Shown here: positions 35,737 to 44,864 of the stretch, piece by piece
How the letters are laid out: every line of letters begins with the position of its first letter
How positions within the stretch are numbered: position 1 is the first letter of the stretch
Assembly: GCF_018967845.1 (NCBI RefSeq)
Contig: NZ_JAHLZZ010000001.1
Location: forward strand, 3,472,001 to 3,536,000
Direction: 5' to 3'
From: Hymenobacter siberiensis
GTDB taxonomy: Bacteria > Bacteroidota > Bacteroidia > Cytophagales > Hymenobacteraceae
Length of the DNA: 64,000 nt
Notes under the pieces: model-generated
What the model saw: only the letters and a program-made list of their open reading frames with translations
Told to the model about the DNA's origin: nothing
Database searches by the model: none
Made by a program: the position numbers and the translations under genes

Positions 35737-36905
35737 TAGTAGCTGACCGATACTTTGGGAATGCGGGCCGTGTCCTCCGGCTCGCCGGTCATGGGGCGGA
35801 TTTCGCGTTCGCCCCGGCTCACGGCCAAAATGATGCCGATGCTGATGCCGGTGAAGATAAGCGAGGTGCCGCCCATGCTCAGCAGCGGCAGCGGCAGACC
35901 GGTGATGGGCCCGAGGCCCACGGCCACGCCCATGTTCACCAGCGCCTGCAAAACCAGGCTGAAACTGAGGCCCGCCGAGAGCAGGCCGCCAAACGCGCCG
36001 TAGCTGTTCATCACCGTTTTCAGCCCTCGATAGAGGAAGGCCAAGTAGAGGAACAGGATGACGAACCCGCCCAGCAGGCCATATTCTTCGATGATGACGG
36101 CGTAGATGAAGTCGGAATACGGGTGCGGCAGGATATTGCGCTCGGTGCTTTTGCCGGGGCCCTTGCCCACGATGCCGCCCGTGGCAATGGCGATGTAGCT
36201 GTGTTCCAGCTGAAAGGGCGTTTTCTTGGTTTTGTCGGTGAAGTTGGTAACGCGCGACATCACCGTGCCCAGGCGCTGGCCGGCGGCCAGGCCAATTCCG
36301 CCCAGCACCACGAAAATGCCCACCATCACGGCCATGTGCCGAAGCGGCACCCGGCCGATGAACATGAGCAGCATGCAGGTGGCAAACAGGAGCAGCGCCG
36401 TGGAGGCATTACTCAGAATGATGAGGCTGCAAATGGTGCCCACCCACAGCATCACCGGCAGCAGGGTCGATTTGAAGTCGTCGAGGTGCTGCTGGCGGCG
36501 GCTGAGCATGCTGGCCAGGTGCGAAATCAGCGCCAGCTTGGCCAAATCGGAGGGCTGGAAGGTCTGGTTAATTACCGGGATGGTCATCCAGCGCGAGGCC
36601 CCGTTAGTTTCGCCGCCCATGAAAAACGTGAACAGCAGCAGCGGCACCGAAATCAGCAGTGCGTAGAGCGACAGCCGCGAGTAGTGCCGGTAATCGATGC
36701 GATGGGCCAGCCACATGAAGAGCAGCCCCATCAATATCAGGCCCGTGTGCTTCAGGAGGAAGGCTTCGGTATTGCCGTTCATCTTCTTGTAGGCCAGCGT
36801 GCCGGTGGCCGAATACACCACGGCAATGCTGATGAACGAGAACAGCAGCACGATGGCCCACAGAATGGGGTCGCCTTTGAGGTTGCGTTGCAGCCAGTCT
36901 TTCAT
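35736..36905 (-). CDS. ftsW: FtsW, lipid II polymerase (SEDS family)
   Basis: The protein is 389 residues with about ten membrane segments. ATG 36905 (MKDWLQRNLKGDP) is preferred to an in-frame start at 37001 inside a repeat. SEDS signatures are ATGGIVGKGPGKSTERNILP and the C-terminal LPLPLLSMGGTSLIF. It makes septal glycan strands together with the FtsI transpeptidase. The stop overlaps the ATG of the extended murG frame by one base (TAATG), suggesting translational coupling. Confidence 0.96.
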   Translation of the reverse strand: MKDWLQRNLKGDPILWAIVLLFSFISIAVVYSATGTLAYKKMNGNTEAFLLKHTGLILMGLLFMWLAHRIDYRHYSRLSLYALLISVPLLLFTFFMGGETNGASRWMTIPVINQTFQPSDLAKLALISHLASMLSRRQQHLDDFKSTLLPVMLWVGTICSLIILSNASTALLLFATCMLLMFIGRVPLRHMAVMVGIFVVLGGIGLAAGQRLGTVMSRVTNFTDKTKKTPFQLEHSYIAIATGGIVGKGPGKSTERNILPHPYSDFIYAVIIEEYGLLGGFVILFLYLAFLYRGLKTVMNSYGAFGGLLSAGLSFSLVLQALVNMGVAVGLGPITGLPLPLLSMGGTSLIFTGISIGIILAVSRGEREIRPMTGEPEDTARIPKVSVSY

Positions 36906-36945
36906 GAGTAAAATGGTGAGTGGTGAACTGGTGGGTAATTTTAGA

Positions 36946-37054
36946 ACGTCATGCTTTATCTGGCGTCCGCGCAGCCGAAGCACCTCGCTCGCATCGTTCA
37001 ACGATTAGATTAGTGATGGCACGCGAGATGCCTCGGCTGCGCTCGGCATGACGT
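36946..37054. repeat. Composite palindromic repeat between murD and ftsW
   Basis: The left part carries CGTCATGCTTTATCTGGCGT, the word shared with the repeat at 9379. The right part GAGATGCCTCGGCTGCGCTC-GGCATGACGTG is the common CGTCATGC type. It looks like a hybrid of two repeat families. Confidence 0.78.
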
Positions 37055-37055
37055 G

Positions 37056-38414
37056 CTATTTCAGCCGTTCTGCAACCGCCGCCGCAAACTGCTGGCCGCG
37101 GTCTTCGTAGTTTTTGAACAGGTCGAAGCTGGCGCAGCAGGGCGAGAGCAGCACGACGTCGCCGGGGGCGGCGAGGGCGGTGGCACGGGCCACGGCATCG
37201 GCCATGCTTTGGGTTTCCTCGACGTGCGGGATGATGGGGTCGAAGGTGGCGCGGAGCTTGGCATTGTCGACGCCAAGGCAGACAAGGGCTTTCACGCGGT
37301 GCTCGGCCAGGTTGAGCAGGCTGCTGTAGTCGTTGCCCTTGTCGGTGCCGCCGGCAATCCAGACGATAGGCTGCTGAATGCCGTCGAGGGCGTACCAGGC
37401 GGCTTCCACGTTGGTCGCTTTACTGTCGTTGATGTAGCGCACACCGTTGATTTCGCCCACTGACTGCAGGCGATGGTCGGCGTTGTGGAAGGTGGCCAGG
37501 GCAGCCTCAATCTGCGCGGTTTCGAGGCCAGCCACGCGGGCGGCGAGCACGGCGGCCAGCGTGTTCTGGCGGTTGTGCTGGCCAATGAGGGGCGAGTTGG
37601 CGGTGCTTACCTTATTGGTTTTGCTGTAGTAGCCGGGCAGCATGTCCACGCACATCAGGTCGGTGGTTTCGTAGTAGGCTGCCAGGTGAATATCGGGCCG
37701 GTGGTGCAGGCTGAACGGCATTTGGTGCACCGGCCGCAACGCCGACTTAAAGTACCGCTGAATATTCTCATCATCAGCATTATAGATGAACGTGCCGCTG
37801 CTGTCCTGATTGCGCACGATGCGCAGCTTGGCCTGCGCATACTGCTCCAGCGAGTAGCCGTAGCGGTCGAGATGGTCGGGCGTGATATTGAGCAGGATGG
37901 CAATCCAGGGCTGGAAGTCGTGGGTATCATCGAGCTGGAAGCTACTGAGCTCCACCACGTAGTAGTCGTGCTTATCCTCAATCACCTGCTCGGCCAGCGA
38001 GTAACCTACGTTACCGGCCAGGCCCACATTCAGGCCCGCGCTTTTCAGCAGGTGATGGATGAGCAGCGTGGTGGTGGTTTTGCCGTTGGTGCCCGTGATA
38101 CAGATGCACCGGGCCCTGGTGTAGCGGCCAGCCAGCTCAATCTCGGAGATTATCGGGGTTTTCTTCTCGCGCAGCGCCTGGATAACCGGTGCTTTCTCCG
38201 GAATGCCGGGGCTTTTCACGACTTCATCGGCCGTCAGAATTTTATCCAGCGAGTGCTGGTTTTCCTCGAATTCGATGCCGGCTTCGGTGAGCTGCTGCTT
38301 ATAATCGGGCTGGATGGGGCCGCGGTCCGACACGAAAACGGTGTGGCCTTTGGCCTGGGCCAGCAGGGCCGCGCCCACGCCGCTTTCGGCCGCTCCTAGA
38401 ATGACAATGTGCAT
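37056..38414 (-). CDS. murD: UDP-N-acetylmuramoylalanine-D-glutamate ligase
   Basis: It adds D-Glu to UDP-MurNAc-L-Ala. The protein is 452 residues. VILGAAESGVGAALLAQ begins the UDP domain, CITGTNGKTTTTLLIHHL is the ATP loop, and LNITPDHLDRYG and INDSKATNVEAAWYAL are conserved ligase motifs. ATG 38414 is secure. Gaps on both sides contain hairpins. Confidence 0.97.
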   Translation of the reverse strand: MHIVILGAAESGVGAALLAQAKGHTVFVSDRGPIQPDYKQQLTEAGIEFEENQHSLDKILTADEVVKSPGIPEKAPVIQALREKKTPIISEIELAGRYTRARCICITGTNGKTTTTLLIHHLLKSAGLNVGLAGNVGYSLAEQVIEDKHDYYVVELSSFQLDDTHDFQPWIAILLNITPDHLDRYGYSLEQYAQAKLRIVRNQDSSGTFIYNADDENIQRYFKSALRPVHQMPFSLHHRPDIHLAAYYETTDLMCVDMLPGYYSKTNKVSTANSPLIGQHNRQNTLAAVLAARVAGLETAQIEAALATFHNADHRLQSVGEINGVRYINDSKATNVEAAWYALDGIQQPIVWIAGGTDKGNDYSSLLNLAEHRVKALVCLGVDNAKLRATFDPIIPHVEETQSMADAVARATALAAPGDVVLLSPCCASFDLFKNYEDRGQQFAAAVAERLK

Positions 38415-38425
38415 AGGGGAAGTAA

Positions 38426-38497
38426 TTTCTCGCTGAGGTCCGCTGAGGGTTTCGCTGAGGTTCGCAGTGGACGAGCTCCGCGAACCTCAGCGAGAAA
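38426..38497. repeat. CGCTGAGG inverted repeat between mraY and murD
   Basis: TTTCTCGCTGAGGT (38426-38439) and ACCTCAGCGAGAAA (38484-38497) are exact arms; further CGCTGAGG words occur between them as near-tandem copies. Confidence 0.8.
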
Positions 38498-38502
38498 GAT
38501 AA

Positions 38503-39723
38503 TTAGCGCAATTTCAAGGTAACCAGGGTAATAACTGCCAGCATGATGCCGACAATCCAGAAGCGCGACACGATTTTCGACTCGTGGTAGCCCAGCTTTT
38601 GGTAGTGGTGATGCAGCGGCGACATGCGCAGCAGGCGGCGGCCCTCGCCGTATTTCTTACGGGTGTATTTAAAATACCCAACCTGCACAATAACCGACAG
38701 GTTCTCAACAAGAAACACTCCGCACAGAATCGGAATCAGCAGCTCTTTGCGCACGATGAGGGCCAGCACGGCAATGATGCCGCCCAGCGCCAGCGAGCCC
38801 GTGTCGCCCATAAAAACCTGCGCCGGGTAGCTATTGTACCAAAGAAACCCAATGCAGGCTCCCACGAAAGCCGTACAGAAAATAACCAGCTCGCCCGAAT
38901 CGGGAATGAACATAACATCCAGATAATCAGCCAATAATGCATTGCCACTCACGAAAGCGAAAATAGCCAGCGTGATACCGATGATGGCCGAAGTGCCTGC
39001 CGCCAGCCCGTCGAGGCCGTCGGTAATGTTGGCCCCGTTGCTCACGGCCGTAATCAAGAAAATGACGATGGGGATGTAGAGCAGTCCGTAGAGGCCGTTG
39101 AAAATTGTGCCCGCTGAGGCGAATAAATCGCCGTAATTCAGCTCGTTGTTCTTCATAAACGGCACCGTGGTAATCATCAGGTGCACGTCTTTGAATACTT
39201 TACTGGATTCAATCGCCGAAAAAGTGCCGTTGGGCAGCAGATACTCGCGCACCGTGATTTCGTTGCTATAGAACAGGACCCAGCCCACCGTGATGCCCAA
39301 ACCCACCTGCCCCAGCACTTTGAAGCGGCCGCTCAGCCCCTCCTTGTTCTTGCGAAACACCTTGATGTAGTCGTCCAGGAAGCCAATCAGACCCAGCCAC
39401 ACCGTACTCATAATCATGAGGATGATGTAGATATTGCGGAGCCGGCACAGCAAAATAACCGGCACCAGAATGGCCAGAATGATGATGAGGCCGCCCATCG
39501 TGGGCGTACCTTTCTTCTCGTTCTGACCTTGCAGGCCGAGGTCGCGGATGCTTTCGCCCACCTGCTTCATTTGCAGCACCCGAATCAGGCGGTGCCCGAA
39601 AATCTGGGCGATGAGCAGGGAAATGACAACCGCCAGCCCGGCGCGGAATGTGGTGTACTGGAACACGCCGGTTCCCGCCAGGTGGTAATGTTCGTGCAGG
39701 TAACGGAAGAGGTAATAAAGCAT
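38503..39723 (-). CDS. mraY: Phospho-MurNAc-pentapeptide transferase
   Basis: It transfers phospho-MurNAc-pentapeptide to undecaprenyl phosphate to form lipid I. The protein is 406 residues with about ten membrane helices. Motifs: [39 protein letters not shown] and [11 protein letters not shown]. The start is ATG 39723. The 158-base gap to murE contains two GGTCCGACC palindromes. Confidence 0.97.
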   Translation of the reverse strand: MLYYLFRYLHEHYHLAGTGVFQYTTFRAGLAVVISLLIAQIFGHRLIRVLQMKQVGESIRDLGLQGQNEKKGTPTMGGLIIILAILVPVILLCRLRNIYIILMIMSTVWLGLIGFLDDYIKVFRKNKEGLSGRFKVLGQVGLGITVGWVLFYSNEITVREYLLPNGTFSAIESSKVFKDVHLMITTVPFMKNNELNYGDLFASAGTIFNGLYGLLYIPIVIFLITAVSNGANITDGLDGLAAGTSAIIGITLAIFAFVSGNALLADYLDVMFIPDSGELVIFCTAFVGACIGFLWYNSYPAQVFMGDTGSLALGGIIAVLALIVRKELLIPILCGVFLVENLSVIVQVGYFKYTRKKYGEGRRLLRMSPLHHHYQKLGYHESKIVSRFWIVGIMLAVITLVTLKLR

Positions 39724-39755
39724 TCGGTAAGCGGTTCTTGGCGGATGTCGTCTGC

Positions 39756-39784
39756 CGGTCCGACCGCCCTAGGCGGTCGGACCG
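39756..39784. repeat. GGTCCGACC palindrome, copy 1
   Basis: CGGTCCGACCGCC-CTA-GGCGGTCGGACCG, a near-perfect 13-bp stem. The core is identical to the inner stem at 28813-28881. Confidence 0.88.
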
Positions 39785-39840
39785 ATTATTGGGCGAACGA
39801 TGGCCGGGGGTTGTCGTTCGGGAATTGTTCACGCTTCAAC

Positions 39841-39869
39841 CGGTCCGACCGCCTAGGGCGGTCGGACCG
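39841..39869. repeat. GGTCCGACC palindrome, copy 2
   Basis: CGGTCCGACCGCC-TAG-GGCGGTCGGACCG, the inverse of copy 1 in its central bases. The pair can fold singly or against each other. Confidence 0.88.
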
Positions 39870-39881
39870 GCAAGCGGCGCG

Positions 39882-41354
39882 CTATTTATTCAGCTCAGCA
39901 AAAACTTCGACAAGAATCAGCTTGTCATCAAAAGGCATTTTCACGCCGCTAATCTCCTGATAATTTTCGTGGCCCTTGCCGGCGACCAGTACAATATCGT
40001 GCGGACCGGCCAGGCGCACAGCGGCTTCGATGGCGGCGCGGCGGTCGGGCACGGTCTGGACTTTGGCCGAATCGGGGGCCGTCACACCGGCCGCCATCTG
40101 GGCCAGGATTTCGGCGGGGTCCTCGAAACGGGGGTTATCAGAGGTGAGAATGACTTTGTTGGAAAGCCGGGCGGCCAGGTTGGCCATGATGGGGCGCTTG
40201 GCCGCGTCGCGGTTGCCGCCGCAGCCCACCACCGTGATGATGTGCTGGCTGGGCTGGCGGATTTCGTGCAGGGTTTGCAGCACGTTCTCCAGCGCGTCGG
40301 GCGTGTGGGCGTAGTCGATAATGCCCGTGATGCTTTGCTGGCCCGACAGCACCGACTCGAAGCGGCCGGGCGCGGTGGTCAGGCCCGAGAGGATGGTGAG
40401 AACCTCGGTGGGGTCCTCGCCCAGCAGCACGGCCGCGCCGTACACGGCCATCAAATTGTAGGCATTGAACACGCCGATGAGGCGGAAAAGAATTTCGCGG
40501 CCGTCGACTTCGAGGTGCAGGCCGTGGACTTCATTGGCCACCAGCTTGGCGCGAAAATCGGCAGCCCCGCGCAGCGAGTAGGTGGCGCGGCGGGCCACGG
40601 TGTTTTGCAGCATCACCGGGCCGCGCTTGTCGTCGGCGTTGGTGAGGGCGAAGGCGGTTTTGGGCAGCGCGTCGAAGAAGCCCTTTTTAGCCTTCAGGTA
40701 ATTATCGAACGTGCCGTGGTAGTCGAGATGGTCGTGGGTGAGGTTGGTGAAGACGCCGCCCGCGAAGCGCAGCCCCGTGATGCGGTGCTGCGCCACGGCG
40801 TGGCTGCTCACCTCCATGCAGGCGTGGGTGCAGCCGGCCCCTACCATGCGGGCCAGCAGCGCATTCAGCCGAATGGCATCGGGCGTGGTGTGGGTGCTCG
40901 GGATGACTTCCTCGTCAATCTGGTTCTGCACCGTGCTCAGCAGGCCGGCGTGGTAGCCCAGCTCGCGGAATAGCTTGTGCAGCAGCGTGGCGCAGGTGGT
41001 TTTGCCGTTGGTACCCGTTACGCCAACCAGCGTGAGCTGGCGCGAGGGATGGCCGTGAAACGCCGCCGCCACATGGCCCAGTGCCTCGGCCGAATCGGCT
41101 ACCAGCACGTAGGTCGTGGCGGGGTTCAGCACGGCCGGCAGCTCTTCGCAGATAACGGCGGCCAGCCCTTTTGCCACCGCGCCTTCGATGAACCGGTGGC
41201 CGTCGGTGGCCGTGCCGCGCAGGGCGCAGAAGGCCACGCCCGGCCCGGCTTCGCGCGAGTCGAGGGTGAGGCCGGTGATGGGCACGTCGGTGGAACCGTG
41301 CTGGGCGAGCACGTTCACGTCGGTAAGCAGGGAAAAGAGCGGCAGAGAAATCAT
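39882..41354 (-). CDS. murE: UDP-MurNAc-tripeptide synthetase, meso-diaminopimelate type
   Basis: The protein is 490 residues. VTGTNGKTTCATLLHKLF is the ATP loop, STHTTPDAIRLNALL binds the UDP-dipeptide, and LTSDNPRFEDP carries the DNPR motif of diaminopimelate-adding enzymes. The peptidoglycan is therefore meso-DAP type, as usual for gram-negative bacteria. The start is ATG 41354. Confidence 0.97.
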   Translation of the reverse strand: MISLPLFSLLTDVNVLAQHGSTDVPITGLTLDSREAGPGVAFCALRGTATDGHRFIEGAVAKGLAAVICEELPAVLNPATTYVLVADSAEALGHVAAAFHGHPSRQLTLVGVTGTNGKTTCATLLHKLFRELGYHAGLLSTVQNQIDEEVIPSTHTTPDAIRLNALLARMVGAGCTHACMEVSSHAVAQHRITGLRFAGGVFTNLTHDHLDYHGTFDNYLKAKKGFFDALPKTAFALTNADDKRGPVMLQNTVARRATYSLRGAADFRAKLVANEVHGLHLEVDGREILFRLIGVFNAYNLMAVYGAAVLLGEDPTEVLTILSGLTTAPGRFESVLSGQQSITGIIDYAHTPDALENVLQTLHEIRQPSQHIITVVGCGGNRDAAKRPIMANLAARLSNKVILTSDNPRFEDPAEILAQMAAGVTAPDSAKVQTVPDRRAAIEAAVRLAGPHDIVLVAGKGHENYQEISGVKMPFDDKLILVEVFAELNK

Positions 41355-41358
41355 CCTT

Positions 41359-41449
41359 TGAGTTAGGAGTTAAGAGTTAAAGGTCAAGAGTTATGGGTTG
41401 TCTGATTTGATTTTTTCAACTTTTAACTCTTGACCTTTAACTCTTAACT
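41359..41449. repeat. GAGTTAAGAGTTAA inverted repeat between ftsI and murE
   Basis: GAGTTAGGAGTTAAGAGTTA-AAGGTCAAGAGTTA faces TAACTCTTGACCTTTAACTC-TTAACT. It has the same word set as the element at 23998-24084. Confidence 0.85.
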
Positions 41450-41452
41450 GAT

Positions 41453-43921
41453 TCAAGCGCGGCGCACGGCGGGTTTAGCCGGCGCGGGCTTTTTGGGGTT
41501 TTTGCCCGCAGCGGACTGGCGGGAATCTTTGGATTTATCGGTAGCTTTTGCGCCTCCGGTTGCTGCTGGCCGGGCAGCTGGCGAGACAGTGGCGGGCTTG
41601 GCCGTGGGCTTGCCGGCTTTAGCATTGGGCTTCACGCCGGCCGAGCGTTCAGCCACGGCGGCCTGCACGTGGGCCTTCTCGCCATCGGAGAAGGAACGGC
41701 GGGCTTTGGCGGGCTCCATATCCACGGGCACCAGCAGCTTGTTCTCGGCCAGGTCGGTGTGCTCGGGCTCGGGCAGGGCTACGGGCGCGGCGATGCGGGG
41801 GCCGGATTCTTCCAGTTTCAGCGTAATCAGGTCGCCGCGCTTGATGGGCGAGCCCGGGGCCAGCGACTGCTCACGCACCCGGCCCGAGCCCACGGCCCGC
41901 ACGTGCAGGCCCCGGTTTTCGAGCAGGAAAAGAGCATCGCGCAGGCTCAGGCCCCGGGCCTGCGGCACGCGGTTGGGGCGCACAGGATTCACTACCAACG
42001 TCACAGTGCGGGCGTGGAAAGCGGTGTCGGAAGCGCCGCGTACCCACTCCTCGCCGCCGGTGGCCTGGGTGTTGCCCACCAGGCCCAGCCGCTGACACAC
42101 GAGGGCCAGTTCGTCCTGCATACCGGCGCGCACCAGCGGCACGTGGCTCTTGTTCAGGCGGGCCTTGGCCAGCAGCGGGCGCTGGCTGAGCAGGTCGCGG
42201 GCCATGCACTTGTCGGCCACCTCGCGGAACACCGGCGCGGCCACGTCGGCCCCGTAGATGCGGCCGTTGCGGGGCGAGTCCACCACCACGATGCAGCTGT
42301 ACTTCGGCTTATCGGCCGGGAAATAGCCCACGAAGCTGGTCGAATACGTCTTGGTGTACTGCCCGTTCTTGAATTTCCAGGCCGTGCCGGTTTTGCCGGC
42401 AATGCTGTAGTCCTTGGGGCGGATGCTGCGGGCCGTACCGGCCGTCACCACCCCTTCCATCATCGACTTCACCTTAATCAGCGTAGCGTCCGAGCAGATT
42501 TTGGGGTTCAGCACCTTGGTTTCGTTGTGCATCAGCACCTGGTCGGCCTGCTTGATTTCGCGCACAATCATGGGCTGCACTTTCACGCCGCCGTTGGCAA
42601 TGGCGTTGTAGAGGGCCAGCGTTTGCAGCGGGGCCAGCTTCAGCTCGTAGCCAATGCTCATGGTGGTGAGCGAGGTGCGGCTCCAGCTGCGGTCCTTGGT
42701 GTCCTTCACGTAGGGCAGCGCCTCACCGGTCATCTGGAAACCCAGCGGCTTATCCAAGCCGAATTTCTTCAGGTAATCGGTGTACTCACTGGGGTTGCGC
42801 GAGAAGTATTTATCGACCAGCTTGGCCACGCCGATATTACTCGATTTCTCAAATACTTGCTGCACCGTGATGCGGCCGTAGCCGTGCGAGTCTGATTTCA
42901 CGGCCCCGCCCACGTACATTCGGCCGTTGCCGGTGTCCACAATGTCGTCGAGCGTGAGCTCCGGATGCGCCTCAAACAGCGCCATCATCGAGGCCAGCTT
43001 AAAAGTGGAGCCCGGCTCGGTCCGGCCCTGGTCGGCAAAGGCGTAGTTGTAGTCCTCCTTATAGGTATCGTCCGACGCCTTACCGAGGTTAGCCACGGCC
43101 TTGATTTCACCGGTGGCCACTTCCATCAGAATCACGCAGCCATACTGGGCATTGTTATCAACCAGCGACTTGTAGAGAGCATTTTCGGCCACGTCCTGCA
43201 AGTTGATGTCGAGCGTGGTTTTCACGTCGTAGCCCGGCAGGGGCTTGATTTCAGTGCCGTCGTACACCGGCTTCACGCCGCCGGGCACACGCTCAAACAG
43301 CGCCTCGCCCGACTTCCCGGCCAGGCTCTGCTCAAAGGTGTACTCCAGGCCCGCGCCGTGCTTGTCCTCGTTCACGAAGCCGATGGTGCGCTGCGCCAGC
43401 CCGCCAAATGGCCGAAAACGCTTATCCACCTTCTCAAAAATGGCTCCACCCCGGTTACGCCGCTCACGGAATACCGGCCAGGTGGCCATCAGCTTCTTCT
43501 CCTGAAAATTGATTTGCCGGGAGTTGAGGCGGATGTAGCGCTGCCTGGCCGAGTGCGCGTTCACCAGCCGGCGGCGATATTCCTGCACGCTGCGGTCGCC
43601 GAAAAAATGCGACAAGTGCCAGGCCAACGAGTCAATTCCAGCCCGAAACACCCCGTCCTCCACCACGCCCGGGTCCCAGGCCACGCGGTAAAATGGCAGC
43701 GAAGTCGCCATAATACTCTCATTATCGGAGTAAATATTACCCCGCGTGGCTGGCACCGACTGGTAGCTGATGCGCCGCTCCTGCTCCAGAGCGCGCCACT
43801 TGGCCCCCTCCTGAAACTGAATTTTGGTTGCCTTCCAGAAAATGGCGCACGAAAACACGGCCACCCCCAAAAAAGCCAGCCGCACCCGCGTAACTATCGA
43901 CTTCTTAACGCTACCTTTCAT
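41453..43921 (-). CDS. ftsI: FtsI-type penicillin-binding transpeptidase with PASTA domain
   Basis: This class B PBP cross-links septal peptidoglycan. The protein is 822 residues. One N-terminal membrane helix (about 12-30), a pedestal domain, then active Ser in EPGSTFKLASM, SSN in EKSSNIGVAKL and KTG in IAGKTGTAWKF. A PASTA-like domain follows (ARGLSLRDALFLLENRGLHV...GDLITLKLE), then a tail of about 100 residues rich in Ala, Lys and Pro. The long basic tail is unusual but typical of low-complexity ends in GC-rich relatives. The ATG overlaps the ftsL stop by four bases. Confidence 0.95.
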   Translation of the reverse strand: MKGSVKKSIVTRVRLAFLGVAVFSCAIFWKATKIQFQEGAKWRALEQERRISYQSVPATRGNIYSDNESIMATSLPFYRVAWDPGVVEDGVFRAGIDSLAWHLSHFFGDRSVQEYRRRLVNAHSARQRYIRLNSRQINFQEKKLMATWPVFRERRNRGGAIFEKVDKRFRPFGGLAQRTIGFVNEDKHGAGLEYTFEQSLAGKSGEALFERVPGGVKPVYDGTEIKPLPGYDVKTTLDINLQDVAENALYKSLVDNNAQYGCVILMEVATGEIKAVANLGKASDDTYKEDYNYAFADQGRTEPGSTFKLASMMALFEAHPELTLDDIVDTGNGRMYVGGAVKSDSHGYGRITVQQVFEKSSNIGVAKLVDKYFSRNPSEYTDYLKKFGLDKPLGFQMTGEALPYVKDTKDRSWSRTSLTTMSIGYELKLAPLQTLALYNAIANGGVKVQPMIVREIKQADQVLMHNETKVLNPKICSDATLIKVKSMMEGVVTAGTARSIRPKDYSIAGKTGTAWKFKNGQYTKTYSTSFVGYFPADKPKYSCIVVVDSPRNGRIYGADVAAPVFREVADKCMARDLLSQRPLLAKARLNKSHVPLVRAGMQDELALVCQRLGLVGNTQATGGEEWVRGASDTAFHARTVTLVVNPVRPNRVPQARGLSLRDALFLLENRGLHVRAVGSGRVREQSLAPGSPIKRGDLITLKLEESGPRIAAPVALPEPEHTDLAENKLLVPVDMEPAKARRSFSDGEKAHVQAAVAERSAGVKPNAKAGKPTAKPATVSPAARPAATGGAKATDKSKDSRQSAAGKNPKKPAPAKPAVRRA

Positions 43922-44781
43922 CGGTTACGGGCTTTAACGGCCTGCTTATCTGCCGATTGTTTCTTGTGCGAGCTTGTGCTTTTTTGTGCCTTATTCTTAT
44001 GGTCGGGCTTATTAATGACAGCACGGTGCGAAGCTTGCGGCGCTGCTACCAGGGTCGGCACCGAGTCGCCGTCCAGCGCCTGGGGCGGAGCAATGATTTC
44101 GGGACCACTATCCTCGTCGCTGCCATCGACCGGACGGCGGCGGCCGGCCAGCTGGTCGGCGCGCAGGGCGGCGGTGGAGTCGCGGGCGGCGCGGGCGGCC
44201 AGCGTATCGGCCGTGAGCACGGGCATCAGCTCCAATTCGGCGGCGTCGAGATGGCCGGCCGGAACCGTGATGCGGAAAGGCGGCGACGAGCTTTCGACCA
44301 GCCCGATGGCGGCCACTTTGCGGGCCACCTCGCTTTGCTTGCTGGCCTCCATGTAATCCGATTTCAGGGTAGTGTAGTCGGCCCGCAGGTCTTCAGTTTC
44401 CTGTTTGAGGCGCTGAATGTTGCGGTTCATGCGGTTGCCGTAGTGCGTGTTGCCGATGTAGAGCAGCACCAGCAGCATCACAAACAGCAGATGCGGCAGG
44501 AAGCGTACGGGCAAGCCTTCCCGAAACAGGCCGTCCACGCTCGTGGCGCGGTCGAGCAGCGAAAACAGGCTCCATGAGCTGCGCGGGGCTATTTCGGTAG
44601 CAGGCTCGCGGCGAGGCTTCTCACGCTTTGGGGCAGCGGGGGCCGGGGCAGGCTCCGGCGCGGGGGCCACGTATTCGGCCACGGGGGGCGCGGGGGCTTC
44701 CTCCGGCTCGGGCGCGGCTACCGGACGCGGCACGTTTGCGCGGCGCGGGGCATCGGTGGGACGGAGCGTATTAGCGGCCAT
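43918..44781 (-). CDS. ftsL: FtsL-like division protein
   Basis: The protein is 287 residues, much longer than E. coli FtsL. An N-terminal Pro/Ala-rich segment of about 70 residues is followed by one transmembrane helix (LLFVMLLVLLYIGNTHYG, about residue 100). A coiled coil (RNIQRLKQETEDLRADYTTLK) and a low-complexity basic tail follow. Position between rsmH and ftsI and the layout match the FtsL-like proteins of Bacteroidota. ATG 44781 (MAANTLRP) is preferred over TTG 44790. Confidence 0.85.
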   Translation of the reverse strand: MAANTLRPTDAPRRANVPRPVAAPEPEEAPAPPVAEYVAPAPEPAPAPAAPKREKPRREPATEIAPRSSWSLFSLLDRATSVDGLFREGLPVRFLPHLLFVMLLVLLYIGNTHYGNRMNRNIQRLKQETEDLRADYTTLKSDYMEASKQSEVARKVAAIGLVESSSPPFRITVPAGHLDAAELELMPVLTADTLAARAARDSTAALRADQLAGRRRPVDGSDEDSGPEIIAPPQALDGDSVPTLVAAPQASHRAVINKPDHKNKAQKSTSSHKKQSADKQAVKARNR

Positions 44782-44785
44782 TGAC

Positions 44786-44864
44786 TTCAATTAAAAATTA
44801 AAAATTGATGGGCAACAGGACTAGGGTTGAATCCATTTTTAATTGGTCATTTTTAATTTTTAAT
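44786..44864. repeat. AATTTTTAA inverted repeat between rsmH and ftsL
   Basis: TTAAAAATTAAAAATTG and the facing ATTTTTAATTTTTAATTC form an AT-rich stem in the 78-base gap. Confidence 0.8.

Noticed and set aside
6089..37054. Repeats as a CRISPR array
   Set aside because: The copies are dispersed between genes, are long palindromes, and are not separated by uniform spacers; no cas gene is present.
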